A DNA stretch of 64,000 nucleotides. Source: Xenopus tropicalis (taxonomy: Eukaryota; Chordata; Amphibia; Anura; Pipidae). Shown one piece after another: positions 53,846-64,000 of the stretch. The DNA lies in contig NC_030678.2 in assembly GCF_000004195.4 (NCBI RefSeq), forward strand, positions 151,753,547-151,817,546. The letters are read 5' to 3'. Under the pieces are notes generated by a model that made no database searches, was not told the DNA's origin, and worked only from the letters and a program-made list of their open reading frames with translations. The position numbers were made by a program, and so were the translations under genes. The first letter of the stretch is position 1, and every line of letters starts with the position of its first letter.

Positions 53846-54929
53846 TGGAACAATTAAAGGGAACCCCAGAAGTAACATATCCTCAAAGCAAGGCACAAGT
53901 ATAGAGGAGTGTAAATACATCACTGAATAATATTTGAATGAATGTTATGCTCTTGCATTTGGGTTCATAAATTGGTCCTTTTGTCTCCATAGGTTATAAT
54001 GTTCATTTTCAGTAGTATCACAATTTTGTTTCTGTTAGTTGCTGATCACTGAGAAAGAAAAGCCTCTCCCATGTCTACCTTATTGTGCATAACTACATAA
54101 CAGTAACTTCATCTGATCATGCACCCAACAAACACATCTAATGAACAGTTGAGATTTTAAAATGCTCATGGAATAATGTCCTCAGCCTTTTTTACCCCTG
54201 AAATACATTCAAATCTAAAAAGTGTTGGGAAACCACACAATCAGGAACCAATTTCCTGAAGGGGCCAAGTACCAAGGGCCAAGGGCTGTGATTGGATATT
54301 TAGTAGCCCCATGTAGACTCCCAGGAGGTTCTACTCAGCAGTAAACTTGAGTCTTAGAAAACCCTAAAAGAAACAAAGGGGGCAATGAGCAACATATGGC
54401 TTGTAAACCCCTGGCTGTGGATCAGTGCTCTACAGGCTTTCTCCATGATGCATCATCTTCCTTTTCTCAGGTATACTTACACTAAACATGGCAAATGTTT
54501 ACCTCTTTTGATTGCTGATCTGAAGCAATCCACTCTAGCATTCCCCAGGGGATGCACCAAGAAACAAGATACTACAGTGGCTAAAACAGCTTTTTGCCTT
54601 CCAGCTGACTGCCTGTCAACCCCATCAGTGGAAGATCAGACGTCTGCTGGCTGCGATCTCCTGCTTGGGAGCATTAGCAATCTGCACAGTACAATAAATA
54701 ATCCAGTTTTCTGACCTCAATCAAATATCAGCAGTGGGTACAATCTCTTCCAAATTACAATAGAGGAATCCCATTCAAATGAATTAACAAAAACCTGAGG
54801 CACAGCAAAAAGAACCCTGTGATTTTACTTTGCCATCAAAAAACTTGCTATATTTATTGAAAGAAATAGAAAATTGTCATGCACAGTATGTCCTCTGAGA
54901 GAGAGACACCCCATGAAGCTTGTACAGGT
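53846..54929. other. Unassigned intergenic sequence
   Basis: The 109-aa ORF at 54385-54714 has no recognisable domain. About 54240-54430 (aaccaatttcctgaagggg ... atggcttgtaaacccctggc) resembles a decayed member of the CAGTGATCCCC hAT family. Confidence 0.3.
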
Positions 54930-55245
54930 ACAGGTATAGAATATACCCCTATATAGGATATTGTATAGATACCCTGTATAGGACTATTCTGGGCTTTTCT
55001 GAATAAGGGATCTTTCTGTAATTTTGATCTCGGTACCTAAAGTCTGTTAAGAATAATTTAAACATGAAATAAACTCAATGGGATTGTTTGCTACCATTAT
55101 GGAATTATGCAGCTTAGTTACCATCAAGTACAAGCTACTGTTTCATTATAGCAGAGAAAAAGGAAATCATTAATAGAGGGGACGGACTTCCCATAATTTG
55201 GAGCTTCTGGATAAAGGGTTTCTAGATAAGGTATTCCATACTTGT
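54930..55245 (+). repeat. CAGGTAT MITE, degraded
   Basis: Order of blocks preserved (ttctgaataagggatctttc ... catgaaataaactcaatggg ... gtttctagataaggtattc). One internal unit; ends diverged. Confidence 0.7.
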
Positions 55246-55945
55246 GATATCTAAATGGTTCACTAGACAAAAATGTGAACCATTTGGCATAGAAAGATTG
55301 GTTATGGGCATAAAGATACATAAGCTTTTAACTGTCTAGGAACATAGGAATGCTGCCCATGATTGCCAGATGTCCCTTTAGCATATGCATATGCATTCTA
55401 TTATCCAATTAAACTTTCCTAATCATGTGCAACATTCTGTATATTGATAAGAGAACAATTATTAAGCCGTTCCGATTCTCCTTAAAGACCTGGAACATGG
55501 TGCAGATTTTGTTCAGTGCAAAATAAAAAACCCTGGGCTATTTACACTGACCAACTGGGATGTGCCTACGTTCTTTAAAGGGTCTCCTTTGGCGCTGTAG
55601 GTTTCTACTTATCTACATTGATCTGAAGGACTCCTTGGGAATCTATTAGGGTTTTGGTTTGAGTATATAAACACTTGTTTTGATTTATATATAACCACCA
55701 TGAATGGAATGGATTAGGAACTGATAAAGCCACTCACTGATGAAAGGTAAGTTCTAAATGGACACCTGAGTCCAGGACTGGAATTTAAATTAGGCCTTTG
55801 TATTATAAGTATACAATGCTCTACACCAGTATAATAAGTGGTAACTGTTTATGGCATATTAGAGTAGCCCTCAGCTATCAGCCCATAAGTGGCTTAAGAC
55901 CCTCATTGGTGTCACCTAAGACCCCCATTGGTGTCACCTGGTGAG
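55246..55945. other. Unassigned intergenic sequence
   Basis: No gene. A 22-bp direct duplication (cattggtgtcaccta) lies just left of the tandem array. Confidence 0.3.
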
Positions 55946-56128
55946 ATATATTGGGATACTTAATATACAAATATATTAAATAATACAGCGGTATATATTG
56001 GGATACTTAATATACACATATATTAAATAATACAGCGGTATATATTGGGATACTTAATATACACATATATTAAATAATACAGCGGTATATATTGGGATAC
56101 TTAATATACAAATATATTAAATAATACA
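55946..56128 (+). repeat. 47-bp tandem repeat, four units
   Basis: The phrase ttgggatacttaatatac starts at 55951, 55998, 56045 and 56092, an exact 47-bp period. Units differ by single bases (caaatat / cacatat). Confidence 0.95.
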
Positions 56129-57234
56129 GAGGTGTTACATAAATAATACCAATACCAATACATAAACCATTCCTTGAATAGGCAGACCAAAAAGATGACT
56201 TAGCTTAATACACCCTTATTGCAGAACGTCTTTGGTTGGACTAGATTTGGCCAATGGGATTCTTTGGATGGGATAGCATTAAGCTATAGGATTATTACTG
56301 TGCATCTCGTGTCATTTGCAATTGTTATAAAAGCTGTTACTTGTAAAGCCACATTTGAAGCCTTCTGTGATACATGTCATTCTGTGTGGCTGAATGCTTC
56401 CCAATTACATGAATTACAATAAAGCAGCCATTTTCTGCTAAATGACTTGTTATATAAGATAAGGTTCCGGTAGGTAAAACTACCAACAGAACTTTAACTA
56501 TGTCTTGTCATTTGGAACATTTGGACTTTGACTGAAGTTGGTGATTTGAAGACTCGCTCCCTTGCCATGGCACATATGCAGGGTTTATTGTAGTGTTTTC
56601 AACGAATCCCTCAGATACAGAGACATAGTTTTAGGGAAACCATTGGTCGCACCAAAGATCGTTCCCACCCTCAACTGACGTTCAGGAGTGAATGTAGTTT
56701 TTGCTCAGGTGATATCAAAATCTTTTAACCTGGCCGATTGATGAGATTACCGATATCCGCAGCCTTTTGCGATATCAGTTGCCTTTTCGAGCTGCAATAC
56801 ATGCAACAAATATCATACGAAACAAGGTTTTGTATGATAATATCGGTGTGTGTATGGCTGGCTTTAGAACTTGTGTTTTTAGTTACTAAAGGCATGGTAA
56901 ATTTGTGCATCAAATAGACAATATATGTAATTCAGGACAATAAAAAAATCCCCATCAGGCCACTCTCCACAAACCCTATATGGTTAAATAACAAACCAAT
57001 ACATTTTATATGGCAACTAGGCCCGAAATGCCGTACTTTTCACTTGATTCTGCTGCTGCTGCTAATAGGTACAGAGCTATTAAAAAATCCCCTTGTTTTC
57101 TTTTCAATTTCATTTCACATTTTGTGCTTTTTCAATTCAGATATTTTAATAAATGACTAGACATTTGTGGTTTTAGTGGAAATTAATTTAATCAGGTTTT
57201 CTAAAACCACAGAAATCAGAATGTTACTACTAAA
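56129..57234. other. Unassigned; DNA-transposon-like repeat at ~56640-56860
   Basis: 56640-56860 (tgatatcaaaatcttttaac, ctggccgattgatgagatta, tatcgg) matches 57980-58140 in inverted orientation, marking a dispersed element. 57110-57230 is an AT-rich MITE scrap. Confidence 0.5.
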
Positions 57235-57465
57235 AAAAAATTATTTAAGCATTAAATCAAACCAATAGCAATGTTTTTCCACCAATATAGATGATATAGT
57301 CACCATCAAGCACAAGGTACTGCTTTATTATTATACAGGAAAAAGAAAATTATTATTGAAAATTAGAATTATTTGCTTATAATGGGCTCCACAGAAGATG
57401 GCTTTTCCACAATTCACAGGTTCCTGGAAAACAGGTTTCTGAATAAGGGAACCCATACCTATATA
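57235..57465 (+). repeat. CAGGTAT MITE, degraded, left end missing
   Basis: aaattatttaagcattaaatcaaacc ... gtttctgaataagggaaccc followed by atacct. Confidence 0.65.
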
Positions 57466-57979
57466 ACTAAGAAGTGAGGGCACCACAAACAAAAAAATCA
57501 CCCATAATAATAATGAAAATTCAAAAATTTTAATGCTGGAAAACATACATGCTTTTCCCTAGTAAACAATAAATTAAAAAAAAGAGAAAGATAACCCATT
57601 TTTGGTTATATAACCTATATATACCAACCTTCCTTTATGCTCTATAATTATCTCAGTAATCAAAACCACAAGATCATGCAACTACTTCTCTCAGTGTTTA
57701 CAACCAACTATTATTTCCAGTATTAAAAATTCATTACCTATTTATATCTCAGTGGTCATATGTAAGAGCCAAAAAATCAGTGGAATAAAAATTTCATTGC
57801 CATAAAGTGTCCAATATATACTTCATCACTGCAACTTCATCAATTAGTTAATAATCTGCTATTGATCAATTGACAATAAATTGACTAGTGCTTAATTTAA
57901 AGTGACAATTCCACAATTCATCAGTATATTATCACACTACTATCTCTCCTTGGCCCTGGAAAAACTACTATCTCATATA
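57466..57979. other. Unassigned intergenic sequence
   Basis: The segment 57590-57665 (taacccatttttggttatata ... ataattatctcagtaatcaa) has an inverted partner at 58790-58870, so a larger fold-back or inverted duplication spans this region. Confidence 0.45.
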
Positions 57980-58290
57980 AAGTCGGGCAACGTTGTTTCG
58001 TATGGTATTTGGTGCGTGTATGGCGGCTCGAAGAGGCGACAATATCGCAAAAGGCTGCGGATATCGGCCATCTCGTTGATAGGCCAGGTTAAAAGATTTT
58101 GATCGGGCCCCATTGAAGGTGCCCGAGCAAAATCTACATTCAGGGCTGAATCGTCAGGTGGAGGTAGACTTTCTATTGTTTTTACCTCTATATCTGACGA
58201 TTCAGCCCTGAACGTCAGTGGAGGGAGGGACCAATGGTCGCAGGAAAGATCAAAATTGCTACATGCATGGCCACCTTAACCCCTAGGAAT
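57980..58290. repeat. DNA-transposon-like repeat with a terminal foldback
   Basis: cgtatggtatttggtgcgtg ... ggccaggttaaaagattttg is the inverted partner of 56640-56860. An almost perfect hairpin, ttcagggctgaatcgtcag / ctgacgattcagccctgaa, lies at 58139-58213. Confidence 0.6.
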
Positions 58291-58296
58291 ACCATA

Positions 58297-58523
58297 AGGG
58301 CTGTGACAGATGGGGAGAGTAGTCGCCGGACGAACCCACGGGCTAGAATGTAAATCGCCAGTGGGATGGCATACTTTGGCGATTTCGGCAAATTGCTGCG
58401 CCGTGTATGCCATCCCATTGGCGATTTACATTCTAGCCCGTGGGATGGCATTTTGGGGAGATTAGTCGCCCGCGACAAGGGAGATTTGTCACAGCGACTA
58501 ATCTCCCGGTCTGTCACAGCCCT
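58297..58523. repeat. Palindromic MITE (GGCTGTGACAG / ACTAATCTCC family)
   Basis: gggctgtgacagatggggag faces ctcccggtctgtcacagccc. Inner arms 'gggctagaatgtaaatcgcc' and 'ggcgatttacattctagccc' pair exactly. Second copy of 30042-30347. Confidence 0.88.
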
Positions 58524-59755
58524 GAGGAAAGAGAAGATAGGAGCCCAGGAACTGCGGTTCAATTATTACCTTACCTAGACTGATTGAGAAGAACTAGATA
58601 ACCTAACAAACCCGCAAACCCCTAGGACCTTGGAGGGAAAACCAATATAAGATAAAGAGATCAAGGGGAGCAAAAAATAAAAACAAAAACTGGCTACACC
58701 GTATTGCCAATTTCCCAAAAGAACTAAAAAAAAGTTTTTAAAAAAACACAATGTGAACTCAAACCAAAGAATTCTTAGTTACATGGTCTTGTGGTTTTGA
58801 TTACTGAGATAATTATAGAGCATAAGGGAAGGTTGATATATATAGGTTATATAACCAAAAAATGGGTTATCTTTCACTTTTCTTTTTATTTATAGTTTAT
58901 GCGGTATACCCTTATTGGTTGTAAGGTCATAGTGGGGGGCCTTTATTAGCAATAAGTGTGAGAGTTGTAGTGCCATATTTTTCCTCTTCCTTTTCCCCAG
59001 TGAGCAGACACCACCCAAATCCTATAACATATGCAACAGTCGCTCTTAGTGAAATACTCAGGGGCTGAAAGAAAGTGTGTAATTTCTGGAGAGGACCAAC
59101 AAAAGCCATAGTCAGTGGGTCATCTATTTCCTTACTTATATATACATATATATATAATATTGCAGATTTCATTGTACAAGTGTCCAGCTGGGTTTATGTT
59201 TTTGACTTCAGCAGTCAAAACAAATTAGTTCTACTGCCAGACGATCCTACTGTGCAGTTTACAGTTCAGCAGTTACCATTAAAGTAGGAACTGTCTTTTT
59301 ATAAGGAAAAGCTTCAAGAACGTTCCTCTGTAGTTAAAGGCAGAATGAAATAGCCTGTGTTGGAATGGAGGGGTTGCCAAAATTATAGGATAGGCTAGTT
59401 TTCCAGTTTGCTAATAAAATGTTCTTCATCTGGTGCCAAATATTTATATCCCCTTATCTGAGCTAAAGAAAAAATACCATTGGTATTTTCATAGCAAAAG
59501 ATGTCAAAGAACTTTATAAATAGTGAATAAGAAGAAACATTCGGTAAATTTTACATTTTTGGGTGAAATAGAAAATGTAACTTTTACCACAATATATCTA
59601 CACGTTTGTACTCAAGGGTACAATTTCAACTCTGTTGACTTCCCAGCAAAGTTATATCTGGGCCCACAACCAATCCACGTGTTTGTTCCCCTCAACTTTC
59701 CCCTTCTCCGGCAATGGCAGGGAAGAGCTGTGTCTCCTGAGTCAATACTAGGTAC
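58524..59755. other. Unassigned intergenic sequence
   Basis: 58780-58870 is the inverted partner of 57590-57670. No gene. Confidence 0.35.
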
Positions 59756-59910
59756 CAGGTCTGAACTGGGATGCAAAATAAACCCTGTGTTTTGAAGAAC
59801 ACAGAGGCCCAAGCAGCTCCCACAGTCCCAATAAACAGTGACTATCTAGTGCATCTTACTTCAGCCCCCCTGGCATTTGCCAGAACCCACAGTTTGCCAG
59901 TCTAGGCCTG
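59756..59910. repeat. hAT-type MITE
   Basis: CAGGTCTGAACTGGGATGC ... gccagtctaggcctg; flanks ctaggtac / ctgggtac match at 7 of 8 positions. Same family as 7190-7340. Confidence 0.8.
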
Positions 59911-61386
59911 CTGGGTACTCATCTTAACCAGGTTCCCCTGCAGTCATGGGTTTTGCTCCCCTGTAGAAGATGGCCAGTTTAGCCACACAAGTCCAGACTA
60001 TCCAGCTATAATTGAGACTGTCACTCAGTGTGCCTGGTTACGGTTCACCCTAGAAACAAAATCAGCGGAGAGTGCAGCAAATGCCAAGTGAAGGGCAAGT
60101 TGTAAGTATTGAAGTACAGAAGAGAGCGAAGTGAGAGTGACACCACTGAAGAGGATGAAGTGATGCACCAAGAGGAGAATTTTGTGGCACCCCAGATAAC
60201 TACAAGAACATGCAGGGTTCCAGGTATGTCTAGCAGTAGGGTCTCAGACAGCAGTGTTTATAAATGTCAGAGAGGATGGCAACTCAAAAGAATCATACAG
60301 TGACCTCTTGGGTAATTGAGGTAATTCATAGAGGGTCTTCTTGTTTACCCCTTATGTCTACACAGGTTGATTTTCACAGGGGGGGTATTGACCCTTTTAT
60401 TTCTCTTTCTCTTTCTCTAGGCCTGCTAGGCTACACAAGTGTTAACCATCTAGTGCTGCTACAAGCTTTTTAACATAAAGTCTAGTTATCACATTGACTA
60501 ATCCTCACTCACTGTGTCCCTCTGGCTTTGTCTTTAGGGGATGCTCACTACCTCCTTGCTCTGGGTTCAATGTATCCCTTCTCAAAGAGATGAATCCACC
60601 TGTGTGGCAGGGGCACCTAGCGCTGCCGCTGGTGACATAAGATACTTAGACAGTCCCATACAATCTCATGTTACTTATCTCATCGGCTAAAGATGGTTGT
60701 TTGAGCAACATTTGTTCACGTATTGCTTTCACCATGGACTGCACACATTGATGGGCTATTAGATTTACCAGGAGAATTGTGAGGAAGACTCATGTCATCA
60801 GAACCTCCTCGCTAGACAGTGATGGAGAGCTCAGCCCTCTGAAACACAATCACCTCTAAATGTATCATGCGCTGTTATCTGTTTGCTGCTTGAGGATCTG
60901 TATAGCATAGTAGAAGGCTGGTGCAAAAAATGATGTTTCGGGCCCCTCTGGACCCTTTATCAAAGCTTTATGAAGGATCCCACGGGGAATAAAATGTTGC
61001 CCTAATCTTGTATGTCTGTGGGCTTAATACATCACTTTTTTGCTCCAGTCGATTTTTCAACGTGCTGCTGGGTTTTCTGCATCTATAAGAGAAATGCCAC
61101 AGTCCCAGCTGAATATAATACTGGAGTCAAGTGTCATTTTAATTCTTTCATGTTTTGATATATTACATTGACTTAGTGCAACTCAATGCCTGATTCTGTA
61201 GAGCAGCGACGCGCAGTTATAGACCTGCCATTAGCCAAGCACTGCTTTATAGCTTGTTTCTAAGATATATTTATTAGCGTATCTGTACATAATGTAATGT
61301 TACACATTGTGCATCATCTTTAACATACAGAATTTATTCCCAAAATGTAGTTCAAAAATACTTTTGAGAACCCATGAAAAAAACTA
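59911..61386. other. Unassigned; possible retroelement scraps
   Basis: The ORF 60109-60303 begins with an acidic/Arg-rich stretch (RRERSESDTTEEDEVMHQEE) but matches nothing I know. 60925-61040 (tgatgtttcgggcccctctg, gaccctttatcaaagcttta) resembles Penelope-like tail phrases. Confidence 0.3.
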
Positions 61387-62039
61387 GGTATGGGACCCAT
61401 TATCCAGAATGCTCGGGACCAAGGGTATTCCAGATAAGGGATCTTCCCGTAATTTGGATCTCCATACCTTAAGTCTACTAAAAAATCAATAAAACTTTAA
61501 TTAAACCTAATTGTTTTGCACCCAATAAGGATTATTTATATCTTAGTTGGGATCAAGTACAAGGTACTGTTTTATTATTACAGAGAAAAGGGAATCATTT
61601 AACCATGAAATAAACCCAATAGGGCTGTTCTGCCCCCAATAAGGGGTAATTATATCTTAGTTGGGATCAAGTACAGGTACTGTTTTATTATTACAGAGAA
61701 AAGGGAATCATTTAACCATTAAATAAACCCAATAGGGCTGTTCTGCCCCAATAAGGGGTAATTATATCTTAGTTGGGATCAAGTACAGGTACTGTTTTAT
61801 TATAACAGAGAAAGGGGAATCATTTAACCATTAAATAAACCCAATAGGGCTGTTCTGCCCCCAATAAGGGGTAATTATATCTTAGTTGGGATCAAGTACA
61901 GGTACTGTTTTATTATTACAGAGAAAAAGGAAATCAGTTTCAAAATTCTTTTTAATTATTTGATTAAAATGGAGTCTATGAGAGACAAGCCTTCCGGCAT
62001 TCTGGATAATGGGTTTCCGGATAAGGGATCCCATACCTG
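61387..62039 (+). repeat. CAGGTAT/TA MITE with about four internal units
   Basis: Ends ggtatgggacccattatcc and ggatcccatacctg. The first unit is of the compact type, followed by three ggctgttctgcccc units (about 61620, 61735 and 61850). The left terminus lacks the initial CA. Confidence 0.9.
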
Positions 62040-64000
62040 TACATATAATATACCATTTCTGGAATAACTGTATTTATGCACCATCATATTTACTAACAGC
62101 AGTATCTATTACACACATTTTGTGCAGTAAATATCTACATATTATTCAATCACTGATGGTTTAGTTGCATTTTGTGCCTCCCAACTACACCAGGGTACCT
62201 CAAGGTCACATTGGGAGACATCCTCTATGGGTACAGATGGAGCAAAATTTAGTGACATTTGGCTTAGATTATCCACAGCAGAAGGGTCATATACAGTAAT
62301 CAGAGGACAATTTCACAGCTCTCTAATTACTTGTATAAAATATTTAAAAGCATATATAGTATATCAAAGGGTGAAATTAAGTAAGCTCTATTATAACCCT
62401 TTGATAAATACAGACCCTTAAACTCCTATAGTGAACAGGGAGCTAGAAAGTTCTTCTCTAGTGAACTTTAGTGAACCCTTTGTTATATACCCTTCTTCCC
62501 GTGGATAATTTGAAACAAATGTCAATATAAGGTTTGCTCCACCTGTACATACAGAGGGAGAGTGGACTGCATCTTAATCCAACGGCAAGTGTAGTAAAAT
62601 ACATTTAAAGGCAAAAGAGAACACGGCCAGGCTACAATTCTGACCTTTCAGATCTCACTGAAACATTATAGCCTACAAGTCTGTCGACTGTATTTCACCA
62701 GAAGCTAATATCTGAGATGCGCTGAAATGTGCATGGGGGTCGTTGGCCATAAATCTAATATATTATAATCCATGGTTGATGATAATTTGATATGATATTC
62801 GCTGCCAACAGCATTTAGCAGGATATACAGTGATATGACAAGAGGCGCGCTCTATCTTACTGAGCTTTCCCCCTCACGGGGAATCTATTTCTTTTTTATC
62901 AGTGGTAAATTGTCCATCAGCCAATGGAGGGGGTGAAAATAAAAATCCCACAAGCAGAAAACATGACACAAATCCATTTTCATTGCAAAATGTGACTATT
63001 CTCCTCTTTATCATCAAAGTAGGGTTCCGTCCCATTGTAGCAATTTCTCTCCCAGAATGAACCTGTCACAAGGATACAAGATCTCACGCACGGAACACAC
63101 GGGGTTATAGTGCCGGACTGTTTATTTATTCACAGAGCCAATTTGCTTTTCTAAAGAATAAGCAATTGGTCTCTGGTGAGGATGGAGATAGTGATGGGGG
63201 TGAAATGAGTCTGACAATAACTTATCCTGGGGGAACAAAGGCAGATTGGAATATGTGGTGGTGGAAAGTGATTTCCTTGCAGGCTTCCTACACCAGGTTG
63301 GCTGAGAGCTGATTTGGATATGGAGGCAAAGCAAAAGTTGAAGGTTATCAGCAGGGGTCTTCAGCCTTCAGCCTGGGTACTCCCAGTAGAGTACTTTCTT
63401 GCAGTTCTTGGGAGTTGTAGACAATAGCAGCTTGAAAGCATCCCTGTTATCACTAAGAGCAACCCTGGATGCTGGGAGTTGTAGGTCAACATCAATTTCA
63501 ATGGCTGGAGTTGAAGACTGCTGATCTACCTGGGTGAGCTGCAAGCAGCATCAATAGCAATATGCTGAGCATTTAAACACAGGGGAAATCATCCACTGCG
63601 GGGGTACAGTGAGTCCTTCTTGTAATCTGATTGCCTTAAGGGAATACACACTTCCAGCTAAAAGCTTCCTTAATTGATTTTACAGTGTAACATTAACACC
63701 ATTAGGAGCAGAGCAGAGCGCAGACAATGCAGTGGCATCGGGAAACATAGTGGAGGAATGAGCAGCCTATTGCACTTGGCAAATGGTTACAAATAATATA
63801 CAAATCTCATAGAAAAGTGCCGTGCAGGGTAAAGCCAGGAACCTCACCTCCAGGCTGTGCCATCTGTACACAAACAGAAGCCATTTGGCACTGACCACTG
63901 CAGAGGAGTTTCAGCAAAAGCCCTGCAAGTCTCCCCTCAACAGACTCCATGTGGGTGCAGTACCACATACACTGTAAGCCTGATAAACTGTGCCGACACC
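62040..64000. other. Unassigned; candidate conserved non-coding DNA near 62620-62940
   Basis: No gene or repeat recognised. 62620-62940 is repeat-free with dense, GC-mixed words (gatatgatattcgctgccaac, aagaggcgcgctctatctta). If synteny holds, CCNA1 would lie further right; no cyclin exon is visible. Confidence 0.25.

Noticed and set aside
53123..54714. ORFs of 93-109 aa
   Set aside because: No recognisable domain, no splice or promoter context; 53438-53728 runs into an hAT MITE end.

Overview
The window reads as amphibian nuclear DNA, most likely from a Xenopus-type frog. The evidence is two recognisable vertebrate genes with introns and a dense load of short, palindromic DNA-transposon repeats (hAT-, Harbinger-, TTAA- and TA-type MITEs), L2-like LINE tails, a Tc1 element and a DIRS-type retroelement. 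I saw no bacterial or organellar genes.

Host genes. RFXAP, a subunit of the RFX complex that binds MHC class II promoters, lies on the minus strand in three exons: 8793-9236, 6588-6695 and 2908-3015. They join in phase to a 219-residue protein. Its CpG-rich promoter carries four tandem copies of a ~68-bp unit, each with a CRE-like site. Intron 1 holds a 770-bp GT-rich minisatellite. Intron 2 holds a complete but broken Tc1 element and a MITE with an internal tandem array. SERTM1, a small single-pass membrane protein, is on the minus strand at 47230-47556. From memory the human order on chromosome 13 is CCNA1-SERTM1-RFXAP-SMAD9, so the two genes are in conserved order and orientation.

Retroelement. 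Between the genes, about 20781-26769 on the plus strand, lies a tyrosine-recombinase (DIRS-order) retrotransposon with uninterrupted ORFs: Gag-like (720 aa), reverse transcriptase/RNase H (602 aa) and tyrosine recombinase (329 aa), followed by an SGNH-hydrolase domain. The hydrolase is open in the recombinase frame but separated from it by one TAA and a 31-A run, and its catalytic-serine block lies upstream of its first ATG.

Remainder. The rest is intergenic or intronic and mostly repeats, many with readable target-site duplications. Notable structures are a three-deep nest of MITEs (14460-16056), a 216-bp near-perfect palindrome delivered by a 15-bp-TSD insertion (31139-31454), and a TA-flanked MITE family whose copies differ in the number of internal ~113-bp units. 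A few repeat-free stretches look like possible conserved non-coding DNA, but that cannot be tested from one sequence. I found no tRNA, rRNA or CRISPR array.
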